NCBI GenBank assembly: GCA_910589115.1
Contig: CAJUSB010000031.1
Coordinates: 1 to 29,956, forward strand
DNA from: an uncultured Clostridia bacterium
GTDB taxonomy: Bacteria; Bacillota; Clostridia; Oscillospirales; Butyricicoccaceae
Direction of reading: 5' to 3'
Length of the DNA: 29,956 bases
Shown: positions 16,661 through 25,705 of the stretch, piece by piece
Layout: every line of letters begins with the position of its first letter
How positions within the stretch are numbered: position 1 is the first letter of the stretch
Program-made: the position numbers and the translations under genes
Notes under the pieces: generated by a model
Databases searched by the model: none
What the model was told of the DNA's origin: nothing
What the model saw: only the letters and a program-made list of their open reading frames with translations

Positions 16661-16785
16661 GGGTGCGGCATTTGCTGTTTTTACATACTGATTCATCTTA
16701 TCAAAAGAACGGCGAGGGTCGAAGACGCGTCTGCGACAAACAATCCAAAGCGCAAGTGTAACATCCGGTCTCTGTGAAAAAATGT

Positions 16786-17985
16786 TCATCGCAGCCGTAC
16801 TGAAACCAGATCCTTTATCGACGCTATGGATTGTTTTAATTCCTGCTGTGTATTGCAATGCAGCACAATCGTACCAATCGTTTCGTTGGCTCCGTTAAAA
16901 CAGTAAACTTCATCCCCAGGCTTTACCCATAAATCTACCTCAGCAACGCAGCGCTCCCGAAATGTTTCTTCCACGTACAACTCCCGAAATATGCCGTTTT
17001 CATTACTGTGCAGGATTATTTCTCCCCAGTGCCCCTGATAAACCGGGTCTGAAAGCTGTGGGACTGGCATTCCCAGCGCGGCCTTCACAGCGGACATTAT
17101 CAAATCCTGTCCACTCGCCAGCTTCAGTATCTCTGCAAGCCGGTTTCCGCCAGCCCGTGGCGTGCATTCCATGATATAGGCTTTCCCATCCGTTCCGACC
17201 CGTGTTTCGATATTATAAATGGTCGTCCCCATATGCAGCAGCCGGATCAGCCTCTGAATCTCCGACCGCAGTTCTTTTTGCGCATCGACCGGCATACTGG
17301 AGGGCCAACTATAACCGGCGGGAGTATATGGGTTCTCTGCATCCGCATCAAACCACTGATCATCAAAAGAGCAGAAAACCAATTCATCATTGACCGAAAA
17401 ACTGTCCGTGTCGGTAGAAAAGCCTTGTTTTTCAATAAATTCTTCAATAATAAATTCCTTATTCAGCGAATATCGCAGCGCATATTCAATGGCGGATGAC
17501 AACTCTTCCCTTGTTTCTACTCTGCGTACCCCCTTACTCCCTGCCGAATCGACTGGCTTTACAATGAGCGGAAAACGGAACTGGCCGATATCCGCCAGCG
17601 CAGTTTCCGTGCATCGGTAACCCTTTGAATATGGGGTATGAAATCCATTTTCCCTTAAAAAAGCTCTAAACCGTGCTTTATTTTGTAATAACTTAACGGA
17701 TTCGTACGGACTGGTAGGCAACCCCAGCTTTTCAGCAGCATATGCTGCTGAAGTCACTCCTGGGTCTGTCGCATAGGATAAAATTCCATCCACACGATGT
17801 TCTGCCGCAAGAGATAAAACTGCTTCTTTATCTATAATACTGACATTACAATATTCATCCGCAAATTTGTGCGCAAAATTATTGGGCAGATAATCTGCTG
17901 TAATAACATATACACCCAATTCGTGCGCAGCCCGAATCGCTGGAAGCAGATAACGGCTGCCACCCAGCAGCAATAGTTTTTTCAT
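16786..17985 (-). CDS. ATP-grasp ligase (carboxylate-amine ligase family)
   Basis: A 399-residue ATP-grasp enzyme. An N-terminal pre-ATP-grasp domain (1-105, starting KKLLLLGGSRYLLPAIRAA) is followed by the ATP-binding part: K143 in PLIVKPVDSAGSKG, the EEFIE segment at 181-185, and the metal-binding block E273...R277...N281 in MECTPRAGGNR. Such enzymes join a carboxylate to an amine through an acyl phosphate. The substrate is unknown; next to a sugar aminotransferase it could acylate an amino sugar with an amino acid, which is inference. GGAG lies 14 bases before ATG 17985. The gene is flanked on both sides by inverted copies of the same hairpin repeat, unlike any other gene here. Confidence 0.88.
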   Translation of the reverse strand: MKKLLLLGGSRYLLPAIRAAHELGVYVITADYLPNNFAHKFADEYCNVSIIDKEAVLSLAAEHRVDGILSYATDPGVTSAAYAAEKLGLPTSPYESVKLLQNKARFRAFLRENGFHTPYSKGYRCTETALADIGQFRFPLIVKPVDSAGSKGVRRVETREELSSAIEYALRYSLNKEFIIEEFIEKQGFSTDTDSFSVNDELVFCSFDDQWFDADAENPYTPAGYSWPSSMPVDAQKELRSEIQRLIRLLHMGTTIYNIETRVGTDGKAYIMECTPRAGGNRLAEILKLASGQDLIMSAVKAALGMPVPQLSDPVYQGHWGEIILHSNENGIFRELYVEETFRERCVAEVDLWVKPGDEVYCFNGANETIGTIVLHCNTQQELKQSIASIKDLVSVRLR

Positions 17986-18063
17986 TTTATCTTTAATTCT
18001 CCATTATATAACAAGACTTACCATTTACACGCACTTGCAAAAAGATTTACCATTGTTACCCCT

Positions 18064-18149
18064 TCGTCCCGCCCGCAGGCGATGAAAGGGAGTCCAGAGG
18101 GACGAGTCCCTCTGGCGCCGTCTGCGGAAGACCGCTCGCCGCGCAGGCG
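18064..18149 (-). repeat. Intergenic hairpin repeat, copy 2 (inverted)
   Basis: The reverse complement closely matches the element at 16575-16660. The core hairpin has arms CCAGAGGGAC (18094-18103) and GTCCCTCTGG (18106-18115). It lies between the broken acyltransferase gene and the ATP-grasp gene, so the two copies face each other across the ATP-grasp gene. Confidence 0.8.
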
Positions 18150-18216
18150 AATAAAACAGCAGTTTCCAACGCTTACGAGTATAATCCCAAGCGTCTTTTC
18201 CGAAACAACGCTTCGC

Positions 18217-19325
18217 TCAGCAACGTGACTTCAGCCAATTCCAGAACCAGTGGAAGAAACGCATCGTCAAAAAATAGACCGGACAGATTGCCGCCGTAAA
18301 TACAATCATAGCGAAAAGACAAAATCGATAACTGCGTCCCAAGTATAACTCGTTTACAATTCTCCACGCGCAGATATGGTTCAAATAAACTGCCAGCGAA
18401 ACAGGCGCTAAGTGTCGGAATATTTTTGCGCGAAACAACGCTGAAAGATAACTTACTTCACTAAAAGAAAGCGCAGCCGCAATGGGTAACAGAAGCATCA
18501 CTGAATACGCTGATTCTGCAGTACAGCGGGGCGAAAACCAGACAGCGAAGATAATTCCATACAAGATGAGTTCAGCTGCCGTGGCTATATTCCGGCACCG
18601 TTTTCCGCAGTGCTTTCGCAATCTGTCTGATATGTACCAGCTGACCGCGCCAAAACTTAATCCCATAATAGAAAAAATAATTCCAGCAGATAAAATACCA
18701 TGATATTCATAAAACAGAAAATAGTGATTTTCCCGCTGAAAGCACCAGACGTAAGATATAATTGCCGTTAGTGGCATATATATATCTATATAAGAGTCCT
18801 TGTCTTTTTTTAACAAATAACAGAACGGCAGCATCACAATAAGCATTGCTGAAATATACCATGCGGGTGAGTTCAGCAAAAAGCTGTCTAGCGCAGTCGA
18901 GGACAGAAACAACATCTGCGGAATGATCCGGACCACATCAACCCAAAAGAACCTTTCTCCGTGAATCAATATAAAAAAACAAAAAACCACGAAGTGCAGG
19001 AACAGTGCGCTCAAATAAGGATTAAGCAATGCCTTTAGCCGCTTTGTTACATATTCAGACGCTGCCACTGCGGGAGAAACAAGCTCCTCTGATTGCCCTG
19101 CCTGACTGTTAACCATGAGCATTCCAGACACAATGAAGAAAAAGAATACTGCCCAGAAGCCAGCAGCGTGCGGAATTACGTGCCCTGTGTTCTCGCCAAT
19201 AAAAGTATCTGTATGCGAAAGAAACACGATCCCACAAAAAAAAGTTTCATCACATCCAGCTGATAGCTCCTACCGTTGCTTTTACCCGGCAGCGCTTTTC
19301 CCCCTCCCATACCGTCAGCCACCAT
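18217..19325 (-). pseudogene. Acyltransferase-3 (OafA-like) gene, frameshifted at a T8 tract
   Basis: The family's N-terminus, SYQLDVMKLFFV, is read from ATG 19325, one base after the DegT-type aminotransferase stop, while the rest (IVFLSHTDTFIGENTGHVI onward, about 336 residues with roughly ten membrane helices) lies in another frame. The frames meet at eight consecutive T on the coding strand (complement of 19236-19243); nine T would give KLFFCGIVFLSH with no break. As written, the downstream part could start only at GTG 19227 without a ribosome site and without most of the first helix. Family members O- or N-acylate surface sugars from acyl-CoA. This may be a phase-variable switch, a dead gene or a base-calling error; the sequence alone cannot decide. 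Confidence 0.8.
19236..19243. repeat. Homopolymer tract at the acyltransferase frameshift
   Basis: Eight A on the plus strand (eight T in the gene). One more T would restore the acyltransferase reading frame. Tracts of this kind are known sites of slipped-strand length change. Confidence 0.85.
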
Positions 19326-19326
19326 A

Positions 19327-20412
19327 TCAGGAGAGAAGGACATTACAGATGACGTCCACTTCTTCAACTGTCAAATCTGCATAAAGCGGCAATGTCAACA
19401 CTCGATCCGCAATATAGTGCGAAATCGGTGTTTTATCCGCCGGATACGCATTCTGATAGCATTCCGCACTGTCTACCGATGGATAAAAATACCTTCTCGC
19501 AATAATATCCTGCTCGGCCAAAAGCGATAAAACCTCTTCTCGGTTTCTGTGGAACCCGTCAAATATCACAGGGTAATACGCGTAATTATATGCAACCCCC
19601 GGCTGCGGCTGCAACAGCTTGATTCCCTTTACCCCGGTTAACCGCTCGGTATAGCGGTCAGCCGCCCGCTTCCGCTTCGCGATTTCATCATTCATATGGC
19701 GAAGGTTACAAATGCCCATTGCCGCCTCAAACTCATTCATGCGCGCGTTTGTGCCAATATAGCCAATCGTATCATTTCCGGTAAATCCAAAATTAGTTAT
19801 ATTATCAATCGCGTGAAAGCGTTCTTTATCACGGAATGAGACGATCCCACCCTCAATCGTATGGAAAACCTTCGTGGCATGTGTACTGAACATGGAAGCA
19901 TCTCCATAATTCCCTACACCGATTCCATGCAGCGTCTCGCCAAAAGCGTGCGCCGCATCATAAATCACTGTAAGCCCATGCTGATCCGCAATCTTTTGAA
20001 TTGCTTCTACATGGCACAGATATCCATAAACATGTGTCGCAATAATTGCAGAGGTCCTATCGGTAATCATTGCCTCAATCTTGTTCTCATCAATCGTAAG
20101 GTCAGCCTCATTGATATCGCAGAAAACAGGTGTCAAGCCATTCCGGACAATCGCATGAGAGGTGGAAATATGCGTAAAAGGTGTTGTAATCACTTCCCCC
20201 TGGATCCCGGACGCCTGAATTGCAACCTCCATCGCAACATGCCCATTGGCAAACAGCGCAACCTGGGGAACGCCCATATATGATTTTAGATGTTCCTCAA
20301 ACTCACGGTGAATCATTCCTCGGTTTGAAAGCCAGCGGGATTCCCACATCGGCTTTATTTCTTCACAATATTCCTGGAACGCAGGCATGGAAGATCTGGT
20401 AACGGGTATCAT
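19327..20412 (-). CDS. DegT/DnrJ/EryC1/StrS sugar aminotransferase (PLP)
   Basis: A 361-residue PLP enzyme with the family layout. The cofactor lysine is K181 in STHATKVFHTIEGG, and D152 in YDAAHAFG contacts the pyridine ring. It transfers an amino group to a keto-sugar nucleotide. The THATK...TIEGG text is the form I associate with aminotransferases acting on dTDP-4-keto-6-deoxyhexoses, such as VioA or DesI, but a 3-amino specificity (FdtB type) cannot be excluded. It begins 21 bases after rmlC, with GGAGGA ahead of ATG 20412. With rmlA, rmlB and rmlC upstream and no rmlD, it probably takes the dTDP-keto sugar to an amino-6-deoxy sugar. Confidence 0.92.
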   Translation of the reverse strand: MIPVTRSSMPAFQEYCEEIKPMWESRWLSNRGMIHREFEEHLKSYMGVPQVALFANGHVAMEVAIQASGIQGEVITTPFTHISTSHAIVRNGLTPVFCDINEADLTIDENKIEAMITDRTSAIIATHVYGYLCHVEAIQKIADQHGLTVIYDAAHAFGETLHGIGVGNYGDASMFSTHATKVFHTIEGGIVSFRDKERFHAIDNITNFGFTGNDTIGYIGTNARMNEFEAAMGICNLRHMNDEIAKRKRAADRYTERLTGVKGIKLLQPQPGVAYNYAYYPVIFDGFHRNREEVLSLLAEQDIIARRYFYPSVDSAECYQNAYPADKTPISHYIADRVLTLPLYADLTVEEVDVICNVLLS

Positions 20413-20433
20413 ACTATCTTTCCTCCAGTCAAA

Positions 20434-20988
20434 TCAATAATTGCAGTCGCTGTCCCTGAGCTGCGGTGCATTTCTGTCCTTTTCTGATACGATGATGGGC
20501 TCAATGCCCCAGGGAATGCCAAGCTCCGAATCAAGGTATGAGATCGTTCGGTCATACTGCGGTGCATATAGATTATCAACCCGATATTCAATTTCAGAAT
20601 AATCGGTTAGGGATATCACCGCGTGCCCAAATCCCTGCGGCAGAAAAAGTTGTTTCTTGTTTTCTGCACTGAGTTCAGCATAAATAAACTGCTTGTATGA
20701 AGGTGAATTTTTTCTTAAATCAATCGCATAATCGCGTACCTTCCCTCTCGTACAGCGCACGAGCTTTGCTTGCGCGTATGGATAATTCTGAAAGTGGATG
20801 CCGCGAAGGACCCCCTTTTTCATGGAGGCAATATGATTATCCTGCACAAACGCACAATCAATGCCAAATTCAGAAAGACTTCCGGCTGAGTAACTTTCCA
20901 TGAACCAACCTCTTTCATCGCAAAAAACGCGGGGCGTTAGAATCAGTACACCTTCCAGTGCCGTTTTTTTACATTCCATTTGGATCAT
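20434..20988 (-). CDS. rmlC: dTDP-4-dehydrorhamnose 3,5-epimerase (RmlC/RfbC)
   Basis: A 184-residue cupin-fold epimerase of normal length. The active-site histidine is H65 in VLRGIHFQ, preceded by the substrate loop FVQDNHIASMKKG, and GFGHAVISLTDYSEIEY carries the later active-site part. It epimerises C3 and C5 of dTDP-4-keto-6-deoxyglucose. GGAG lies five bases before ATG 20988. The gene follows rmlB by 25 bases. The terminal section (EPIIVSEKDRNAPQL) is the common RmlC ending. The 3-keto-isomerase alternative (FdtA/QdtA) is unlikely given the RGIH motif. Confidence 0.93.
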   Translation of the reverse strand: MIQMECKKTALEGVLILTPRVFCDERGWFMESYSAGSLSEFGIDCAFVQDNHIASMKKGVLRGIHFQNYPYAQAKLVRCTRGKVRDYAIDLRKNSPSYKQFIYAELSAENKKQLFLPQGFGHAVISLTDYSEIEYRVDNLYAPQYDRTISYLDSELGIPWGIEPIIVSEKDRNAPQLRDSDCNY

Positions 20989-21013
20989 TCATCTCCTGCC
21001 TGTCCTAAGACTT

Positions 21014-22000
21014 TTACGCATCCATATTCCGAAGGCCATCCCACCAAGCACGATGCTCAAGATACCATTGGATAGTTTTCCGAAGCCCATCCGTAAACTT
21101 TGTCTGCGGGAACCAGCCGAATTCCCTCTCCATTTTCGCCGGATCTATTGCATAACGCCGGTCATGTCCTTTGCGATCCTCCACAAACAAAATCAGGCTT
21201 TCCGGCTTTCCAAGTTCTTTGCAGATCAGCTTCACAATTTCAATATTTTTCATTTCGTTGTGTCCGCCGATATTATATATTTCACCCACTCTGCCATCAT
21301 GAATAATCCGGTCAATCGCGCGGCAGTGATCCTCCACATAAAGCCAATCACGTATATTTTCACCGGTTCCATAAACCGGAAGCGGTTTGTCCTCTAATGC
21401 ATTTGTCAGCATGAGCGGAATCAGTTTTTCCGGGAACTGATAAGGCCCGTAATTGTTAGAGCATCGGGAGATCGTCACCGGCAGCCCAAATGTACGATAG
21501 TACGCAAGCACCAGCAAATCAGCCGATGCTTTCGACGCGGAATAAGGGCTGGATGCGTGCAGCGGCGTTTCCTCGGTAAAGAAAAGCTCCGGACGGTCGA
21601 GCGGCAGATCGCCATATACCTCATCGGTGGAAACCTGATGAAACCGTCCGACATGGAATTCCCGGCATGCATCCATCAAAACCTGTGTACCAAGGATATT
21701 GGTCTCCAGAAAAACGGAAGGATTTTCAATAGACCGATCAACATGGCTTTCTGCAGCGAAATTCACTACAATATCCGGCTGTTCTTCTCGAAAGACAGAG
21801 TCCATCGCCGCACTATCGGTAATAGATGCTTTTACAAAACGGAAATTTGAATCGTCTATAACATCCTTTAACGTAGCAAGGTTTCCTGCATAGGTCAATG
21901 AATCCACACAAACGATACGGTAATCCGGGTGCTGATCCAACATATAATAAATAAAATTGCTGCCGATAAATCCGGCGCCGCCTGTCACAATAATTGTCAT
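21014..22000 (-). CDS. rmlB: dTDP-glucose 4,6-dehydratase (RmlB/RfbB)
   Basis: A 328-residue extended SDR. The NAD site is TGGAGFIGSNF at the N-terminus; the catalytic T125-D126-E127 lie in STDEVYG, and Y153 with K157 in YSASKA. It converts dTDP-glucose to dTDP-4-keto-6-deoxyglucose. ATG 22000 is chosen because AGGAGGGATGAA precedes it directly and the Rossmann motif then starts at residue 6; an upstream extension of 13 codons would run back into the rmlA end. The start is one base after the rmlA stop, so the two are translationally coupled. Confidence 0.96.
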   Translation of the reverse strand: MTIIVTGGAGFIGSNFIYYMLDQHPDYRIVCVDSLTYAGNLATLKDVIDDSNFRFVKASITDSAAMDSVFREEQPDIVVNFAAESHVDRSIENPSVFLETNILGTQVLMDACREFHVGRFHQVSTDEVYGDLPLDRPELFFTEETPLHASSPYSASKASADLLVLAYYRTFGLPVTISRCSNNYGPYQFPEKLIPLMLTNALEDKPLPVYGTGENIRDWLYVEDHCRAIDRIIHDGRVGEIYNIGGHNEMKNIEIVKLICKELGKPESLILFVEDRKGHDRRYAIDPAKMEREFGWFPQTKFTDGLRKTIQWYLEHRAWWDGLRNMDA

Positions 22001-22001
22001 T

Positions 22002-22877
22002 TCATCCCTCCTCAGCAATCGAAAGAATATACTTTCCATAGTCTGTCATTGACAGCTGCATACCAAGACGGCGGAGCTGTTCTGTAGAAATGAAGCCTTT
22101 CCGCCATGCAATTTCCTCAATACACGCAATATAAAAACCCTGCATTTCCTGTACGGTTTTCACAAAAGAACTTGCCTTATACATACTCTTGGGCGAGCCG
22201 GTATCCAGCCATGAAATCCCCCGCCCCATCAGCGTTACTGTCAATTTGCCATTTTTCAAATATTCATTATTGACCGATGTGATTTCCAGTTCTTCACGTG
22301 GGGATGGCTGTATATGTTTCGCAATTTCAACCACTTGATTGTCATAAATATACAAACCAGGCACTGCATAATTAGACTTCGGACAGAGCGGTTTTTCCTC
22401 TATGGAAATAACTCTGTTTTGTTCGTCAAACTCCACTACCCCGAATTCACGCGGATCTTTTACCATACATCCGAAGACAACCGCCCCGCCGCTTTCAACC
22501 CTTCTTTTCGCAGTCTGAAGCAGGAGAGACAGATTCTGCCCATAAAACACATTATCCCCAAGTGCAAGGCAAACGCTGTCACTGCCGATAAACTCTTCGC
22601 CCACTAAAAATGCATCTGCCAATCCACGGGGATTTTCTTGAACGGCGTAATGCAGGGAGAGTCCCAGCCTGGAACCATCCTGCAACAATTTTTGATAATG
22701 AGGAAGGGCTTCTTCGGTCGAAATAATCAGGATTTCGCGAATTTCTGCTAACATAAGCACAGAAAGAGGATAATAAATCAAGGGTTTATCATAAACTGGC
22801 AGCAGCTGCTTGCTGACCACGATCGTATTTGGGAATAACCGTGATCCGGTTCCTCCCGCAAGAATGATTCCTTTCAT
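22002..22877 (-). CDS. rmlA: Glucose-1-phosphate thymidylyltransferase (RmlA/RfbA)
   Basis: A 291-residue nucleotidyltransferase of normal RmlA length. Motifs: IILAGGTGSRLFP at the N-terminus, SKQLLPVYDKPLIYYPL, and LALGDNVFYG for the metal site. It makes dTDP-glucose from dTTP and glucose 1-phosphate. ATG 22877 follows GAGGTG by six bases; the open frame extends 46 codons upstream into the glycosyltransferase gene but that part is not RmlA. The gene starts five bases after the upstream stop. Confidence 0.96.
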   Translation of the reverse strand: MKGIILAGGTGSRLFPNTIVVSKQLLPVYDKPLIYYPLSVLMLAEIREILIISTEEALPHYQKLLQDGSRLGLSLHYAVQENPRGLADAFLVGEEFIGSDSVCLALGDNVFYGQNLSLLLQTAKRRVESGGAVVFGCMVKDPREFGVVEFDEQNRVISIEEKPLCPKSNYAVPGLYIYDNQVVEIAKHIQPSPREELEITSVNNEYLKNGKLTVTLMGRGISWLDTGSPKSMYKASSFVKTVQEMQGFYIACIEEIAWRKGFISTEQLRRLGMQLSMTDYGKYILSIAEEG

Positions 22878-22882
22878 CTGCA

Positions 22883-23782
22883 TCACCTCAATGCTTCTTT
22901 TGCGCTGGACAGATGCAGCTTCGCCAATAGCTGTCCTACCCATTTTTTGATCCAAAGCCTTCTTCGGCTTTCCGGTGGAAAAAGACGGTACAGTATCCTC
23001 TTTTTCAGGGAACATTCCAAATCAATCCGTGCAGTCTCAACAATCCGACAATCCTTTTTGCGCAGGAAAGTGATATAAATCCCTAAAAAACGTTCACCCA
23101 GATAACCGTCAGTGCGGGCCGCAATGCTTTCTCCGGCTGCGGCCTTCCTGCGGTCAAACTCTTCAAGCGAGGAAAACAACAACCGGCAGTATTCCTGAAA
23201 ATAGTCGCTGCTCATGATGAACATATTACAGAAATAACTTTTATTCTGCGACAGATATTCTTCTGCGGCCTGCGTAAGCTCAGGATGAAGCGCTGACAGA
23301 ACTTCAACAAACAGTTTCAGATCCTCTTTCCAATGACCCTTCGCAGCGCTGTAATGCTCCAAGACCGTCATGCCCATATCTTCCGGACGAGGGATCAATA
23401 CATCACAATCCCGAATACGGCATATTGCCTCCATCTCGGATTTGAAATACCGTTGCAGCTGCCTGTCCTTCAACGTCCTTTTTGCAAGATAATTTTCGGA
23501 AACCGACTCATCAAAACAGAAAAAACGCCGGTAATGGCAGAGCCCATAATATTTGGCAAAAAGGTTTTTCCACATAAAATACAACACGGTCAATTCGCAG
23601 TATGTATGGTTTTTTGTGGAAATGTCTCCCTTGGCTCCAATATCCGGGATGGCTCCCTCTACCGCAGGATTCAGCCGCGCCCCGCCCTGAACAGGGACAC
23701 AGAGCGGCGGCACAAGAGAAAAATGGTTATGGCAGCAAAGCGCAATCAAAACATCCTGGGCCGCGTATTTTTCCTCCCACAT
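22883..23782 (-). CDS. DUF4422 glycosyltransferase
   Basis: A 299-residue protein matching the DUF4422 family of predicted capsular glycosyltransferases: ELTVLYFMWKN followed by YYGLCHYRRFF, then CNMFIMSSDYF and TDGYLGERFLGIY near the end. No membrane span; it should work at the cytoplasmic face on a lipid-linked glycan. Donor and acceptor cannot be told; UDP-galactofuranose is a candidate because the gene overlaps the mutase-containing gene by one base (TAATG at 23782). The last 35 residues are basic, perhaps for membrane contact. Confidence 0.85.
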   Translation of the reverse strand: MWEEKYAAQDVLIALCCHNHFSLVPPLCVPVQGGARLNPAVEGAIPDIGAKGDISTKNHTYCELTVLYFMWKNLFAKYYGLCHYRRFFCFDESVSENYLAKRTLKDRQLQRYFKSEMEAICRIRDCDVLIPRPEDMGMTVLEHYSAAKGHWKEDLKLFVEVLSALHPELTQAAEEYLSQNKSYFCNMFIMSSDYFQEYCRLLFSSLEEFDRRKAAAGESIAARTDGYLGERFLGIYITFLRKKDCRIVETARIDLECSLKKRILYRLFPPESRRRLWIKKWVGQLLAKLHLSSAKEALR

Positions 23783-25674
23783 TATGAAAACAGCTCCAAA
23801 TCCGCCGCCTGAAGCGCGGACAGGATCACTTCATCCATATTGCAGTACCGGTACGCTCCCAGCCGCCCGCCAAAAATCACATTCGGTTCCGTTCTGGCCT
23901 TTTCCAGATATTTTTGATAAAGCGCTGTGTTTTTTTCATCACATATCGGATAAAACGGTTCCATTCCTTCCTCCCATTCCTGCGGGTATTCCCTTGTAAC
24001 AACCGTGTTTTGCTGGCTCCCGCCAATAAAATGTTTGTGTTCAATGATCCGCGTATAGGGGATATCCGCCGCAGTATAATTGATAACCGCGTTCCCCTGA
24101 TAATCCGGCTGCGCGATTTCTTCGTGAACAAACCGAAGACTTCGATACTCCAGCACGCCCTCCGAATAATCGTAATACTCGTCGATCCGCCCAGTGAATA
24201 CGGTCTTTTCCGCTGCGTCCGGATAGGCTGCAATATAATCCCGATAGTCCGTATTCAACAGCACATCCGCGCCCTCCAACAGCTTTGATACAAGGCTGTC
24301 ATAGCCCTCCAGCGGAATACCTTGATATCGATCATCAAAATAACGGTTGTCATAAGTAAAACGCAGCGGGAGCCGCTGGATAATAGACTGCGGAAGATTG
24401 CTGCAAAGACGTCCCCACTGCTTCTGCGTATATCCCTTTACCAGCTTTTCATAAATAGTCGTGCCAACCATAAGCAATGCCTGTTCTTCTAAATTTTTCG
24501 GTTCGGAAATACCAAGAGCAGAAATCTCTTCTTGAATTTTCTCTCTAGCCTCCCTCGGTGTCGATACATTGAGCAACTGATGGAAAGTATTCATATTGAA
24601 TGGCAGATTGTATATCTCTCCATGGTAGTTTGCAAGCGGGCAATTTGTAAACGGATAAAATGACGCAAATTGATTGACGTACTTCCAGACTCGTTCGTTC
24701 GAGGTATGGAAAATATGAGGGCCATACTGATGAACCGGAATCCCAAACAAGTTTTCCATATGTGCATTGCCGCTAATATGGTTTCTGCGCTCAACCACCA
24801 GGCATTTTTTTCCGGCTTTTGCTGCCTCATGTGCAAACACAGCGCCATACAGTCCCGCACCTGCGATCAGATAATCATATCGTTTCTTTTCCGTTTTAGA
24901 TGGGCGACGTTCCAGGAACCGCGTGTCTTCTCCATGTGCCAGAAACTCCTGGTAGCGATCGCATAGTTCATCACACGGGCCGAACGCCACCTGTTTGCCT
25001 TTATTCAGCCATAAAACCTTATTGCACAGGCTTTGAATCTGTGCAAGTGAATGTGAAACCAGTATGGTCGTACTGCCGCCGGAAATGATTTCACGCATTT
25101 TTGCAGCGCTCTTTTCCTGAAAAGCCCCATCCCCCACGGAAAGCACCTCATCCAGAATCAGGATATCGGGCTTCACCATAGACGCAATGGAAAATGCAAG
25201 CCTCGACTGCATCCCTGAGGAAAGCTGCTTAAAGGGGCGGTTTTCAAACTGGTGCAATTCGGAGAAATCAATGATCTGCTCATAAATCTCATCCATGAAC
25301 CTGCGGGTATAGCCGAGCATGGCGCCACGCAGATAAGCGTTTTCACGCACTGTCAAATTGCCGTCAAAGCCGGATACCAGCTCCAACAGCGCCGAAATAT
25401 TTCCGTTCGCAGTGATGCTGCCCCGCGTTGGTTCCATAATTCCGGCTATTGCTTTTAGGATGGTTGATTTTCCCGCACCATTGCCGCCAATGATCCCCAG
25501 CATATCCCCTTTTTCCAGCTGAAAGCTCACATCATCCACTGCCATAAATGATTCTACCTGGTATTGGTTCTTTAGATGGCGCATGGTCCATTCTTTCAGA
25601 CCAATGTCCTTAAAATCCCCTATTTTATAGCGAATCGAAATATTTTCAACTTTTAAGGTTGTTTGTTGCTCCAT
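23782..25674 (-). CDS. Fusion: polysaccharide ABC-transporter ATPase + UDP-galactopyranose mutase
   Basis: A 630-residue continuous reading frame with two complete enzymes. Residues 1-250 are a Wzt/TagH-type ATPase: Walker A GGNGAGKST (63-71), signature LSSGM (151-155), Walker B ILILDEVLSVGD (171-182), switch H208. After a linker of about 15 residues (250-265, charged), residues 266-630 are UDP-galactopyranose mutase (Glf): FAD loop IAGAGLYGAVFAHEAAKAG, VVERRNHISGN, and YGPHIFHTSNERVWKYVN. The ATPase half lacks the C-terminal carbohydrate-binding domain of some Wzt proteins; Glf takes that place. The gene follows the permease by 31 bases. The fusion suggests coupling of UDP-galactofuranose supply to export; that is inference. 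Confidence 0.95.
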   Translation of the reverse strand: MEQQTTLKVENISIRYKIGDFKDIGLKEWTMRHLKNQYQVESFMAVDDVSFQLEKGDMLGIIGGNGAGKSTILKAIAGIMEPTRGSITANGNISALLELVSGFDGNLTVRENAYLRGAMLGYTRRFMDEIYEQIIDFSELHQFENRPFKQLSSGMQSRLAFSIASMVKPDILILDEVLSVGDGAFQEKSAAKMREIISGGSTTILVSHSLAQIQSLCNKVLWLNKGKQVAFGPCDELCDRYQEFLAHGEDTRFLERRPSKTEKKRYDYLIAGAGLYGAVFAHEAAKAGKKCLVVERRNHISGNAHMENLFGIPVHQYGPHIFHTSNERVWKYVNQFASFYPFTNCPLANYHGEIYNLPFNMNTFHQLLNVSTPREAREKIQEEISALGISEPKNLEEQALLMVGTTIYEKLVKGYTQKQWGRLCSNLPQSIIQRLPLRFTYDNRYFDDRYQGIPLEGYDSLVSKLLEGADVLLNTDYRDYIAAYPDAAEKTVFTGRIDEYYDYSEGVLEYRSLRFVHEEIAQPDYQGNAVINYTAADIPYTRIIEHKHFIGGSQQNTVVTREYPQEWEEGMEPFYPICDEKNTALYQKYLEKARTEPNVIFGGRLGAYRYCNMDEVILSALQAADLELFS

Positions 25675-25705
25675 TCTTTCACTGCTCGCTTTCTGTCCGT
25701 TCGGA

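Noticed and set aside
16575..18149. CRISPR-like or IS-like reading of the hairpin repeats
   Set aside because: Only two copies, in opposite orientation, 1.5 kb apart, with no transposase and no spacer regularity.
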